Assembly: GCA_036005185.1 (NCBI GenBank)
Contig: DASYQS010000002.1
Coordinates: 62,001 to 126,000 of the forward strand
DNA from: VBAU01 sp036005185
GTDB taxonomy: Bacteria > Bacteroidota > Bacteroidia > Chitinophagales > Chitinophagaceae
Direction: 5' to 3'
Length of the DNA: 64,000 bases
Below are positions 33,028 through 41,341 of the stretch, piece by piece; position 1 is the stretch's first letter, and each line of letters opens with the position of its first letter. Below the pieces are notes generated by a model. The model was not told the DNA's origin. It saw nothing but the letters and a program-made list of their open reading frames with translations, and made no database searches. The position numbers were made by a program, and so were the translations under genes.

Positions 33028-33342
33028 ATGATCACACGTATCTGGCATGGCCGCACAAAAACAAAAGATGCAGAAGCATACCGGCAATTTGTAATCGAGA
33101 CAGGAATTCCAGAATATACTGCTACCAAGGGAAATCTTGGCGCTCAAATCTGGCAGCGACAAGAAGGAGCCATTACACATATTTGGACAGTATCCTGGTG
33201 GAAGGATATTGATAGCATTAAAAATTTTGCCGGCGAAAACATTAATATTCCAAAGTATTATGACGATGACAAAAAATATTTACTGGAGTTTGAACCGGAA
33301 GTAATACACTGCGAGGCGTTTGATTTTAAACCAATCATTTAA
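33028..33342 (+). CDS. Antibiotic-biosynthesis-monooxygenase-like (ABM fold) protein, first of a pair
   Basis: The start MITRIWHGRTKTKDAEAYRQ at 33028 is chosen; an upstream ATG (32959) adds residues without family support. The 104-residue protein has the dimeric alpha/beta-barrel pattern: THIWTVSWWKDIDSIKNFAG and PKYYDDDKKYLLEFEPEV. ABM-fold proteins include small monooxygenases and haem-degrading enzymes. It is followed 4 bases later by a paralogue. Confidence 0.82.
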   Translation: MITRIWHGRTKTKDAEAYRQFVIETGIPEYTATKGNLGAQIWQRQEGAITHIWTVSWWKDIDSIKNFAGENINIPKYYDDDKKYLLEFEPEVIHCEAFDFKPII

Positions 33343-33346
33343 TTAT

Positions 33347-33667
33347 ATGGTAGCAAGAGTATGGCGAGGTTATACACCTCATGAAAATGCAGATGCTTAT
33401 GAAAATTTTTTGAAATCGGAGTTCATGCCGGCCATTGAAAAGAAAAAAATTGCGGGTTATAAAAAATTTCAGCTACTGAGAAAAGAAGAAACCGATGAAG
33501 TTGCGTTTATTACCATTATGTGGTTTGATAGCATTGAACAAATAAAAGCTTTTGCAGGTGCAGACTATGAAAAAGCAGTGGTGCATCCAACTGCTCAAGC
33601 TTTGTTAAAAAGATATGATCAATATGCTCAGCATTTCGAGCTAAAGCATGAATTGATCTATGAGTAA
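33347..33667 (+). CDS. ABM-fold protein, second of a pair
   Basis: The start MVARVWRGYTPHENADAYEN at 33347 matches that of its neighbour (MITRIWHG). The 106-residue protein shares VAFITIMWFDSIEQIKAFAG with the paralogue's corresponding segment and ends with a helix-rich stretch. Tandem ABM genes could form a heterodimer. It is convergent with a membrane protein gene, the stops being only 5 bases apart. Confidence 0.82.
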   Translation: MVARVWRGYTPHENADAYENFLKSEFMPAIEKKKIAGYKKFQLLRKEETDEVAFITIMWFDSIEQIKAFAGADYEKAVVHPTAQALLKRYDQYAQHFELKHELIYE

Positions 33668-33672
33668 GGCAA

Positions 33673-34152
33673 TCAATACCAATGGCTGGCCGCTCCTATT
33701 TGTCTGAATGGCCAAGGTATAGAAACAAGAATGATCAATAATGCAAGGAGGTAAAAAACTACAGTGCGCCTGTGCTTAGCTTTATCACTAATTGCTTTTT
33801 TGCCTTGGGCTTTACCTATATGGAGAAGAATAATAGCAATGAACATCATCAATATATGTTCAACCGCAAAGAATCTGATCTCGGGATGATCTTTTTCTTT
33901 CATCACTGCACTCAAACCCATATCCCGGATATAGTTGTATCCTCTCGGTCCCCAATACCATAATGCAAGGCCAATCAGGAACATAAGGTCAGCAAAGATG
34001 ACCAGTATAGAACCGGTGCGGGCATCCGAGCGTATAAATGGCCTGCGCCCGGCAACAAGGCTATTGAAAATGGCAACAAGAAGCAACAGTAACATAATCC
34101 ATCTTAATACACTATGCAGATGTACCAGAAAAGAATAGATATCGGCGTTCAT
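33673..34152 (-). CDS. Four-helix membrane protein with His residues
   Basis: A 159-residue integral membrane protein. Helices lie near 7-30, 45-66, 98-116 and 130-148. His residues lie in or near helices (FLVHLHSVLRW near residue 10, FFAVEHILMMF near 95, LLHIGKAQGKK), a pattern resembling small haem-b or CopD-like proteins. I do not recognise a named family with certainty. A heptad-period tract separates it from the next upstream gene. Confidence 0.78.
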   Translation of the reverse strand: MNADIYSFLVHLHSVLRWIMLLLLLVAIFNSLVAGRRPFIRSDARTGSILVIFADLMFLIGLALWYWGPRGYNYIRDMGLSAVMKEKDHPEIRFFAVEHILMMFIAIILLHIGKAQGKKAISDKAKHRRTVVFYLLALLIILVSIPWPFRQIGAASHWY

Positions 34153-34187
34153 AAATATTGTTTAGGGTAGCCAAAATTAGGGAACTA

Positions 34188-34218
34188 AATAATTATTAAT
34201 TAATAATTATTAATTATT
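34188..34218. repeat. Heptad-period tract and 24-base perfect palindrome
   Basis: Bases 34188-34211 are a perfect palindrome (outer arm AATAATTATTAA). In the same stretch the 7-base word AATTATT or AATTAAT is repeated four times from 34191. The tract runs over the stop codon of the PD40 gene (34214-34216). Confidence 0.65.
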
Positions 34219-35344
34219 CATCCTTGCTCTCTATCCAATCAGCAATAAACACATTGGTATCCCGGGTACCTCCATTATTCCGGTTACTACAAAAAACAAT
34301 TTTTTTTCTATCTGGTGAAAACATCGGAAATGCATCAAACGTATTACTGTGGGTAATCTGTGAAAGATTAGTGCCGTCTTGATTGATCATATAAAGATCA
34401 AAAGGAAAGCCTCTTTTGTATTTATAATTCGAGGCAAAAATGATGCGCTTGCTATCCGGAAAAAATGCAGGTGCCCAATTAGCCTGCCCAAATGAAGTTA
34501 CTTGCTGCGGATTGCTCCCATCCGCATTTGCCACAAATACTTCCATATTGGTTGGAGCTACTAAATTTTCTGTCAGCAAATCCTTGTACTCTTTTATTTC
34601 TGCCTCCGTTTTTGGACGGCTTGCCCGCCAAATAATTTTTTTTCCATCAGGGCTGAACCAAGCACCACCATCATAGCCGAGAATATTTGTGACCTTCTTC
34701 TCTTCTCCGGTTTTCAAATCCATAATGTACAGATCAATATCGCCATCTTTATCACTTGTATAAATCATTTTATTTCCATCGGGAGAAAGCGTTGCCTCAG
34801 CGTCGTAACCCTTTGAGTGGGTGAGTTGCTTAACTATTTTTCCATTCAGATCGGCCATGAAAATATCATAGCTATCATACAAAGGCCAGATATATTTATT
34901 ACCATACTTGCTTCGGTCAGGAACCGGCGGGCAGCTTTCTGCACTTAAATGGGTTGATGCATATATGATGTGCTTGCCATCTTTTGTAAAAAAGGCGCAG
35001 GTGCATCTGCCCTTGCCTGTGCTGATCATTTTATACTCAAATTTATCGCCCGCTTTTTGAGGAACCTTACCTATAAAGATCTGATCGCAATTCAACCCTT
35101 CTTTTGAATTGGTTCGTTGAAAAACAATGTATTTGCTATCAAAGCTCCAGTATGCTTCTGCATTATCGCCGCCAAAAGTTAGCTGTTGAACATTTTTGAA
35201 ATGCTTCTCGTCAGGATAAAGCAAGGTATCAGATGATAGATGATAGTTGATGGATGATAGTTGGCGAATAGACAGAGCAGGGCCCGTGAAAGATGTTGCT
35301 ATAACTACACCAGCTATGATCAGCAATGGAATAAATTTTCTCAT
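34214..35344 (-). CDS. Secreted TolB-like PD40 beta-propeller protein
   Basis: A 376-residue protein with a signal peptide (about 1-20). PD40/TolB-type blades follow, with repeats such as DAEATLSPDGNKMIYTSDKDG, DGGAWFSPDGKKIIWRASRP (read separately) and FDAFPMFSPDRKKIVFCSN. These proteins bind partners at the cell surface or in the periplasm; some are linked to peptidases. Residues about 27-40 (RQLSSINYHLSSD) are translated from a 7-base repeat tract placed right after the signal peptide. Confidence 0.88.
   Translation of the reverse strand: MRKFIPLLIIAGVVIATSFTGPALSIRQLSSINYHLSSDTLLYPDEKHFKNVQQLTFGGDNAEAYWSFDSKYIVFQRTNSKEGLNCDQIFIGKVPQKAGDKFEYKMISTGKGRCTCAFFTKDGKHIIYASTHLSAESCPPVPDRSKYGNKYIWPLYDSYDIFMADLNGKIVKQLTHSKGYDAEATLSPDGNKMIYTSDKDGDIDLYIMDLKTGEEKKVTNILGYDGGAWFSPDGKKIIWRASRPKTEAEIKEYKDLLTENLVAPTNMEVFVANADGSNPQQVTSFGQANWAPAFFPDSKRIIFASNYKYKRGFPFDLYMINQDGTNLSQITHSNTFDAFPMFSPDRKKIVFCSNRNNGGTRDTNVFIADWIESKDE
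35229..35263. repeat. Heptad-period tract inside a coding sequence
   Basis: On the minus strand five 7-base units follow each other, alternating CAACTAT and CATCNAT-type words. The 11-base word GATGATAGTTG occurs twice on the plus strand (35239 and 35253). The tract lies just after the signal-peptide codons of the PD40 protein. Confidence 0.65.
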
Positions 35345-35463
35345 GGCAATTTGTTTATCCGTAAAATCAATTAATCCGTTAATGGTTCAAAAGTATTTTC
35401 GTTAAAAATAGGGTTTGTCAGCAATTTGTAAGAGTTGTATTTTTTAAACAATTAGTTTTGGTT

Positions 35464-36465
35464 ATGAAATTAATTACAGGTTCATTTATTTTATTTATTC
35501 TTCTTTTCGGCGTTACGAACTGCGGTAACAACAATGATTCATCCCCCTATGAAGAGTTGCTTTCTCGCCCTCCTTATGCAAATTTAACAGACAGCATTCA
35601 TCAAAATTCTTCTGATCCCGAACTCTACTATCGTCGAGGCAATTTGTTATTTAAAAACAACAACAATCCGCCAGCGCTTGCTGATTTCAGAAAAGCATGG
35701 TCCCTGAACAAGAATGAGAAGTATGCCGTGAGCATCAGTAATGTTTTGCTTAACGACAAACCTGATTCAGCAATTTCATTTTTGAAAGAAGCCCTGAAAA
35801 CGTTGCCGGAAAGTGTTGCCTTACAAATAAATCTTGTACAGGCTTATGCCAATCAGCAAAAAATTAATGAGTCATTGGCTGTTTGTAATCATATTCTTGA
35901 ACGGCATCCTGAACAAGTAGGAGTATTGCTGATAAAATCTGATCTTCTGGAGCAAAAAAACGATGTAGCCGGCAGCATACAAACATTGGAACAAGCTTAT
36001 CACTATGCACCTTTTAATGAAGACATTTGTTATAATCTCGCCTTTAAGTATGCACAAAATAAAAATCCAAACGTCTTACCCCTTTGCGATTCATTATTGC
36101 GCAATGATACCGCAGAAAAAAAAGCTGAACCCTACCATTTCAAAGGTGTTTACTATAGCAATATCAATAACAAAGCAAAAGCCTTAGAATATTTCAACAA
36201 AGCTATTCAGAACGACTACACATTTCTTGATGCCTATATGGAAAAAGGAAAGATTTTATTCGAACAAAAAAAATATAATTATGCCGCGAATGTGTTTCAA
36301 CTAGCTCTGAAAGTGTCAACCACTTTTGCGGATGCTTATTATTGGCTGGGCAAATGTCAGGAAGCAGTTGGACAAAAAGAAGAAGCAAAGCTAAATTACC
36401 AACGTGCTTATGGTCTTGACAAAACTCTAACCGAAGCAAAGGAAGCGGCAGATAAATTAAAATGA
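35464..36465 (+). CDS. TPR-repeat lipoprotein
   Basis: A 333-residue protein from the ATG at 35464. The N-terminus MKLITGSFILFILLFGVTNC is a lipoprotein signal with the lipobox GVTNC. The rest is tetratricopeptide repeats, for example DPELYYRRGNLLFKNNNNPP, EPYHFKGVYYSNINNKAKAL and FADAYYWLGKCQEAVGQKEE. It is likely a scaffold at the outer membrane or periplasm. Its stop codon abuts a long AT-rich hairpin with 7-base phase. Confidence 0.9.
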   Translation: MKLITGSFILFILLFGVTNCGNNNDSSPYEELLSRPPYANLTDSIHQNSSDPELYYRRGNLLFKNNNNPPALADFRKAWSLNKNEKYAVSISNVLLNDKPDSAISFLKEALKTLPESVALQINLVQAYANQQKINESLAVCNHILERHPEQVGVLLIKSDLLEQKNDVAGSIQTLEQAYHYAPFNEDICYNLAFKYAQNKNPNVLPLCDSLLRNDTAEKKAEPYHFKGVYYSNINNKAKALEYFNKAIQNDYTFLDAYMEKGKILFEQKKYNYAANVFQLALKVSTTFADAYYWLGKCQEAVGQKEEAKLNYQRAYGLDKTLTEAKEAADKLK

Positions 36466-36511
36466 TTGTAATAATCAATAATCATTAATTGATGATTATT
36501 GATTATTGGCT
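36463..36511. repeat. 16-base perfect hairpin with heptad phase between convergent genes
   Basis: AATAATCAATAATCAT (36470-36485) pairs exactly with ATGATTATTGATTATT (36492-36507) around six bases. Within each arm the 7-base word (AATAATC, or its complement GATTATT) is repeated. It lies between two convergent genes and could act as a bidirectional 3'-end structure. Confidence 0.7.
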
Positions 36512-36519
36512 GATACCGG

Positions 36520-36759
36520 CTAGTAATTTGTTTCACCTAAAATATCTTTTTCTTGCCGTTCCTCCTTATTGTCTTCCACCCCCGCATCGCCGGCGGGAGT
36601 TTTATCTTCCAGATCAGCTTCTCTCCTGTTCTCAATTCTTGTTTGTTCGATATCTGATTTCTCACTGATGTTGCGGTCGAATAATTTGCCGCCAATCTTT
36701 GCTTCATCGCGCAGCTCTTCACTTTTTTTATCCTCGTTTTTATTTCGTGCCTTTGCCAT
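36520..36759 (-). CDS. Small highly charged hypothetical protein
   Basis: A 79-residue protein, about half of it Asp, Glu, Lys or Arg, with no hydrophobic segment (start MAKARNKNEDKKSEELRDEA). It is probably disordered in solution. I do not recognise a family; size and composition are like small stress-related proteins. The frame is free of stops across the gene with a plausible start, and there is no better gene on the other strand. Confidence 0.6.
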   Translation of the reverse strand: MAKARNKNEDKKSEELRDEAKIGGKLFDRNISEKSDIEQTRIENRREADLEDKTPAGDAGVEDNKEERQEKDILGETNY

Positions 36760-36820
36760 ATAGTTTTTGATTAAGAAGCCTAAAAATTCATGCCATAGCT
36801 AATGAAGTCATTAAAAAATT

Positions 36821-36982
36821 TACCACAAAGTGGTATTGTGATCTATATTGATTCAAATTAACTTGCACTCAGTTCTTTTATATCCTTAAGCATACTTCCT
36901 TTAGTTTTCTCATGTGCAAACGCCCCGTCCTCAGCAGCAGTCAGCGGGGCTTTTTTATTATCTTGCACCGCAAACTATTAAA
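36821..36982 (+). ncRNA. Candidate small RNA or attenuator leader of rpe
   Basis: The stretch holds a short perfect hairpin (TACCACAAAGTGGTA, 36821-36835), a promoter-like TTAACTTGCA (36858-36867) and a terminator (36922-36956), all on the plus strand before rpe. This order fits either a short transcript of about 85-90 bases or a 5' leader with an attenuator. No coding gene is visible in it. Confidence 0.35.
36922..36956 (+). terminator. Rho-independent terminator upstream of rpe
   Basis: GCCCCG (36922-36927) pairs with CGGGGC (36945-36950) across a 17-base loop and is followed by six T. It ends only 26 bases before the rpe start and does not follow any plus-strand gene directly. Confidence 0.72.
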
Positions 36983-37648
36983 ATGCCTATCGTAGCCCCT
37001 TCGTTTTTAGCATCGAATTTTTTAAGACTGGAAGAAGAATGCAAACTCATCAACGAATCTGATGCCGACTGGTTTCATTTAGATGTAATGGATGGAAGAT
37101 TTGTTCCTAATATCAGCTTCGGCCCTATGATCATTGAATTTATTCGTAAAACCACAAAAAAACTTTGCGATGTCCACCTAATGATACTTGAGCCCGAAAA
37201 ATATGCTGAAGAATTTAAAAAAGCAGGGGCCGATCAATTATCGGTTCATATCGAAGCCTGTCCAAACTTGCATCGCAATATTCAGCAAATAAAATCTTTG
37301 GGCATGAAAGCGGGTGTGGCAATAAATCCTCACACACCTGTTTCTTCATTGATCGATGTGCTTCAGGATATTGACTTGGTTTGCATGATGAGCGTAAATC
37401 CTGGTTATGGAGCGCAAAAATTTATTCCTCACACTCTTTCAAAAATAAGGGAGCTAAGAAAGCTGATCGATAACTGGAACTTGCCTGTATTGATCGAAGT
37501 GGATGGAGGAGTAACACTCGAAAATGCAAAAGACATTATAGCCGCAGGTGCTGATGTGCTGGTAGCTGGTAATACCGTTTTTCAATCAAAAGATCCCAAA
37601 GCGACCATTTCACAATTGAAATCTATTGAGGTCGCAAAAACTTTATAA
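36983..37648 (+). CDS. rpe: Ribulose-phosphate 3-epimerase
   Basis: The start MPIVAPSFLASNFLRLEEEC at 36983 matches the family; a longer frame from 36914 would read through a terminator hairpin. The 221-residue TIM-barrel interconverts D-ribulose 5-phosphate and D-xylulose 5-phosphate in the pentose phosphate pathway. Seen: HLDVMDGRFVPNISFGP near residue 33 (metal His and catalytic Asp), DVHLMI near 66, SVNPGYGAQKFIP near 140, and EVDGGVTLENAKDIIAAGAD near 173 with the second catalytic Asp. Confidence 0.96.
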   Translation: MPIVAPSFLASNFLRLEEECKLINESDADWFHLDVMDGRFVPNISFGPMIIEFIRKTTKKLCDVHLMILEPEKYAEEFKKAGADQLSVHIEACPNLHRNIQQIKSLGMKAGVAINPHTPVSSLIDVLQDIDLVCMMSVNPGYGAQKFIPHTLSKIRELRKLIDNWNLPVLIEVDGGVTLENAKDIIAAGADVLVAGNTVFQSKDPKATISQLKSIEVAKTL

Positions 37649-37660
37649 TCTGGTTTGCAA

Positions 37661-38272
37661 ATGACTGGAAATATTGCTGGTGAAATAGAAAAGAAATATG
37701 GGTCTATTTTATTCAAAGATCCTTCCATTGAATTTGGTTACAACATAATTATCATCAAAAACCGTTTACCAATTATTGAAAAAATTTTCTTTTTTATTAT
37801 AAGCGCAGGAGCTATGTCAGTAATCGTTTTGAAATTGCTTCTTCCCCTTTCGCTTATTTATATTGTTATTGGCGTAACAACCTTACTTTATTATTCTTCA
37901 AGTGCTTTTCAAAGAGTGGAAATAAATTTCTTGCGTAATGAGGTAGTGGTTCAAAATAAACTTCCATATGTGGATAAAATAAGAAAAAAGTTATTGAACA
38001 AACCGCCTGTTATCCCCTTTCATGAAATAGCCAATTTTGAAAATGTTCAACATAAACATAATTATTTTATTGGTCCTAATTCTTCCTTTGGAAGTCTAGG
38101 TGAAAGAAGAAGTCTTCTTGTGTTAAATAGCTTTGATCACTCACCAATTACATTGGCTGAATTTAGATTTGAAAGAGATTCACGCAGATTAGCAGAACTT
38201 CTTCAGGTTTATATAAAAGGCAGAACAAAAATGAGTAATATTGTTTTCAAATCCGCTACTAAGGATGAATAA
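37661..38272 (+). CDS. Hypothetical membrane-anchored protein
   Basis: A 203-residue protein from the ATG at 37661. Two hydrophobic segments lie near residues 38-58 and 60-80; the remainder is soluble, possibly with a PH-like beta fold (VEINFLRNEVVVQNK, then SLLVLNSFDHSPITLAEF). It is not recognised. Its end overlaps the start of the TonB-dependent receptor by 8 bases, which suggests translational coupling with that gene. Confidence 0.72.
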   Translation: MTGNIAGEIEKKYGSILFKDPSIEFGYNIIIIKNRLPIIEKIFFFIISAGAMSVIVLKLLLPLSLIYIVIGVTTLLYYSSSAFQRVEINFLRNEVVVQNKLPYVDKIRKKLLNKPPVIPFHEIANFENVQHKHNYFIGPNSSFGSLGERRSLLVLNSFDHSPITLAEFRFERDSRRLAELLQVYIKGRTKMSNIVFKSATKDE

Positions 38273-40748
38273 CCACCTTAAAATTCTTCTCGTTTCCTGG
38301 TTTTTGCCTGTATTTTTATTTGCTCAAAAAAAATCCGCTTTTGTCTCCGGCAAGGTGCTCGATGAAAATGAAAGCCCTCTTTCGAATGTTAATGTTGTGA
38401 TCCTAGGCAGACAAACCGGTATTGCTACAAGCGATTCGGGAACATTTCGCTTAAAGGTTCCTGCGGATAAAGCTTTTGCTATTCAATTCACCTATAGTGG
38501 TTATAAGATCGAACAGAGAAATTTTTTAATGAATGAGAATGAGGAAGAAGTGATCACGGTGAGAATGGAAAGAGGCGCAGGCGTTTTGCCGGGAGTAACT
38601 GTAACCAATCAACGCGATAGAGAGAATGCGGGGCTCATACAGATCAATCCAAAATACACACTCAACATCCCTGCACCCATAACAGGAGTGGAAAGCCTGA
38701 TCAAAATTTTTGTGGGAAGCAATAATGAGCTCACTTCACAATACAATGTCCGAGGTGGCAGCTATGATGAAAACCTGATCTATGTAAACGATTTTGAAAT
38801 TTTCCGTCCTTACCTGGTGCGCAATGGCCAGCAGGAAGGGTTAAGCTTCATCAATGCCGAAATGGTGCGCAATATAAATTTTTATGCAGGTGGCTTCCAA
38901 GCAAAGTATGGCGACAAGATGAGCTCTGTGCTGGATATTCAATATAAAAAACCAAGAAGCTTTGGCGGCTCGGCATACGTTGGCATTCTTGAGCAGGGCT
39001 TTCATGTTGAAGGTATTACTGCAAAAAATAAATTGAGCTATCTCATCGGCGTTCGCAATCGCAGCAATAAAAACCTGTTGAGCAAGCAGGAAACACAAGG
39101 CAACTATGTTCCTTCGTCTGCTGATCTGCAGGCTTTGATCAACTATCAATTCAATTCCAAATGGCAAGCCGAGTTTTTAGGAAATATCTCGCAAACAAAA
39201 TTTACTCTGCACCCCGAATTTAGTCAGCTTACTTCATCGGTCTTCTCTCCTTATTTTGCTGCCAATCTTGGGCTGGATATATTTTTTGAAGGTCAGGAAA
39301 AAGATCGCTATATCACCAACATGCTGGGAGTATCCACCACTTGCCAAGTGAATAGACATTTAAAACTAAAATGGTTGGCCTCGCGGTTTGAAAATGATGA
39401 AGAAGAAAATATAGACATCATCGGCGCTTATTTATTTGGTGAAAGAGATTTTGATAAAAGCAAGCCAACTTATGGTTTAATTGTAAACCCCCTTGGCGCC
39501 GGCTTGTTTCAGAATTATGCTAGAAATAAATTGGACATCACGGATTGGAATATTTCTCACAAAGGCTTTTTGGACAAAGGCAAGCATGCTTTTCAATGGG
39601 GAATTGGCGTTGACCAAACGCTGATCAATGATAAATTAAACGAATGGCAATATCAGGACTCAGCAGGTTACTCATTGCCCTACACTCCAAATATTTTACA
39701 GCTCAATAGCGTTATTAAGTCTTCGGCTGATCTTACCATCAATAAACTTTCCGGTTATTTTCAAGATAATATTTTGCTTGGCGATACCGCGCATTCTTTC
39801 ACTATACAGGCAGGGGTTCGCTACAATTATAATTCGCTTAATAAAGAATTTCTTATTTCGCCGAGAATCGGAGCAAGCTGGAAACCAAATTGGAAACGCG
39901 ATATCATTTTCCGTGCTGCTGCTGGTGTGTACGACCAGCCACCATTTTATCGAGAGCTTAGGCGATATGATGGCACGTTGAATAAAGATGTAAAAGCCCA
40001 ACGCAGCATACAGGCGACTGTTGGTTTTGATTATAATTTCAAAGGCCTTGGCGGCCGGCCTTTCCGATGGACAACCGAAGCCTATTATAAAAGCATGACG
40101 CATGTTGATCCTTACGATATTGACAATGTGCGTATCCGCTATTTTGGAAATAATGCAGCGAAGGCCTACGCTGCCGGTCTTGAAACAAGATTGTTTGGAG
40201 AGCTGGTAAAGGATGCGGAGAGCTGGGTCAGCCTGAGCTTTATGCGCACAAAAGAAAATATCGAAGGTGATTTTTATAAGGTTTATAAATTGGATTCATC
40301 ATTTCAACCTGTTGACAGCTCAACGGTTGAAGGCGGGTGGTTTCGCAGGCCTACGGACAGGCTCATCACTTTTGGAATGTTCTTTCAGGATTATTTGGCC
40401 ACCAACAAAAATTTCAAAGTTTATCTCAATGCAATCTATGGCAGTAATCTTCCTTACAATATTCCGGGCAGTGTAAAATATCGCAATGCACTTATCATCG
40501 AGCCTTATATAAGACTTGATATTGGCTTCAGCGCCCTGCTGCTTGATGCCGACCGCAGCAATCGTCGCAGCCATAGTCCTTTCCTCGGTTTCGATAATAT
40601 CTGGGCCAGCCTTGAGATATTCAATTTAATTGACCGGCCCAACACTATCTCTTACATGCTTATCAAAGATTTTGCGAACAATGTATTTGCCGTTCCCAAT
40701 CGGCTAACTCCGCGATTAGTGAATTTTAAAATTGTCGCGAGGTGGTAA
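38265..40748 (+). CDS. TonB-dependent outer membrane receptor
   Basis: The start MNNHLKILLVSWFLPVFLFA at 38265 gives a signal peptide. Domains in order: a carboxypeptidase-regulatory-like beta-sandwich (about 25-105; SGKVLDENESPLSNVNVVIL), the plug (about 115-225; LTSQYNVRGGSYDENLIYVN) and a 22-strand type beta-barrel to the C-terminus (ending VNFKIVARW with terminal aromatic residue). It imports a ligand across the outer membrane using TonB. No SusD partner follows, so it is not a typical glycan SusCD pair. Confidence 0.93.
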   Translation: MNNHLKILLVSWFLPVFLFAQKKSAFVSGKVLDENESPLSNVNVVILGRQTGIATSDSGTFRLKVPADKAFAIQFTYSGYKIEQRNFLMNENEEEVITVRMERGAGVLPGVTVTNQRDRENAGLIQINPKYTLNIPAPITGVESLIKIFVGSNNELTSQYNVRGGSYDENLIYVNDFEIFRPYLVRNGQQEGLSFINAEMVRNINFYAGGFQAKYGDKMSSVLDIQYKKPRSFGGSAYVGILEQGFHVEGITAKNKLSYLIGVRNRSNKNLLSKQETQGNYVPSSADLQALINYQFNSKWQAEFLGNISQTKFTLHPEFSQLTSSVFSPYFAANLGLDIFFEGQEKDRYITNMLGVSTTCQVNRHLKLKWLASRFENDEEENIDIIGAYLFGERDFDKSKPTYGLIVNPLGAGLFQNYARNKLDITDWNISHKGFLDKGKHAFQWGIGVDQTLINDKLNEWQYQDSAGYSLPYTPNILQLNSVIKSSADLTINKLSGYFQDNILLGDTAHSFTIQAGVRYNYNSLNKEFLISPRIGASWKPNWKRDIIFRAAAGVYDQPPFYRELRRYDGTLNKDVKAQRSIQATVGFDYNFKGLGGRPFRWTTEAYYKSMTHVDPYDIDNVRIRYFGNNAAKAYAAGLETRLFGELVKDAESWVSLSFMRTKENIEGDFYKVYKLDSSFQPVDSSTVEGGWFRRPTDRLITFGMFFQDYLATNKNFKVYLNAIYGSNLPYNIPGSVKYRNALIIEPYIRLDIGFSALLLDADRSNRRSHSPFLGFDNIWASLEIFNLIDRPNTISYMLIKDFANNVFAVPNRLTPRLVNFKIVARW

Positions 40749-40790
40749 CCTCACCCCTTGCCCTCTCCACAAGTGAAGAAGGGTGTCGCG
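40748..40790. repeat. Pyrimidine-rich short-word repeat after the TonB receptor
   Basis: CCTCACC, CCTTGCC and a CTCTCC unit follow each other at 7-base spacing, then a purine-rich AAGAAGGGTG segment. It resembles CCTCACCCCT-type intergenic repeats seen in many bacteria. The rest of the 200-base spacer shows no gene. Confidence 0.4.
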
Positions 40791-40950
40791 CTTGCGACAA
40801 CGGAGATTATCCTGAGTCAAGAATTTCAGCGTTTTCACATTTTTTTGTTTTTATACCAGCAACTTCTGTTACCAATTCTCCGATTTCTACGTCAGATATA
40901 TTAAACAATAAAAAATTGCAGCTCTAACGCAAAGCAGAATAGAAACTATT

Positions 40951-41253
40951 ATGAACAATTCTTTACATATCATTGCGACTTTGGATCAACCCGATTTACT
41001 CGAAAGCCTGGTAGAAAAACTGGCTAGTCGCCGATATGATTTAGGATACTCCAATGAAACGGTACCGCAGGAATGGCAAGCTGTTGAAACTTCATCTACT
41101 GAAACCTACGTAAGCGGAAAGCTCTCTTTTTCCGGCTCAACAAACAATGATGACGCAGCTATGAATATGCCATTTATCACCTCCATGTTATTTACTTGCA
41201 TTAAAGGAAGGGAAGATTCTTACAGGCTTTTATGGAGCAGTTCTCTATCTTAA
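40951..41253 (+). CDS. Small hypothetical protein
   Basis: A 100-residue soluble protein without signal or membrane segment (start MNNSLHIIATLDQPDLLESL). No family recognised. The frame has a plausible start and no better-supported frame overlaps it, but short length and lack of homology leave some doubt. It stands alone between the TonB receptor and the convergent S41 protease gene. Confidence 0.5.
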   Translation: MNNSLHIIATLDQPDLLESLVEKLASRRYDLGYSNETVPQEWQAVETSSTETYVSGKLSFSGSTNNDDAAMNMPFITSMLFTCIKGREDSYRLLWSSSLS

Positions 41254-41341
41254 AAAATTATCCCAATTTAATTCCGACCGGAGGTGGGATAAAAAAGACC
41301 ACGCGTAGATAGAAACCTTCACCGCAATTTAAACTCCTTAC

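Noticed and set aside
35453..35460. TAGTTTTG as a -7 promoter element for the TPR lipoprotein
   Set aside because: It matches TAnnTTTG but lies 3 bases before the start codon with no -33 element at the right distance.
40742..40927. Short frame after the TonB receptor
   Set aside because: It starts in a pyrimidine-rich repeat and has low-complexity residues; not a likely gene.
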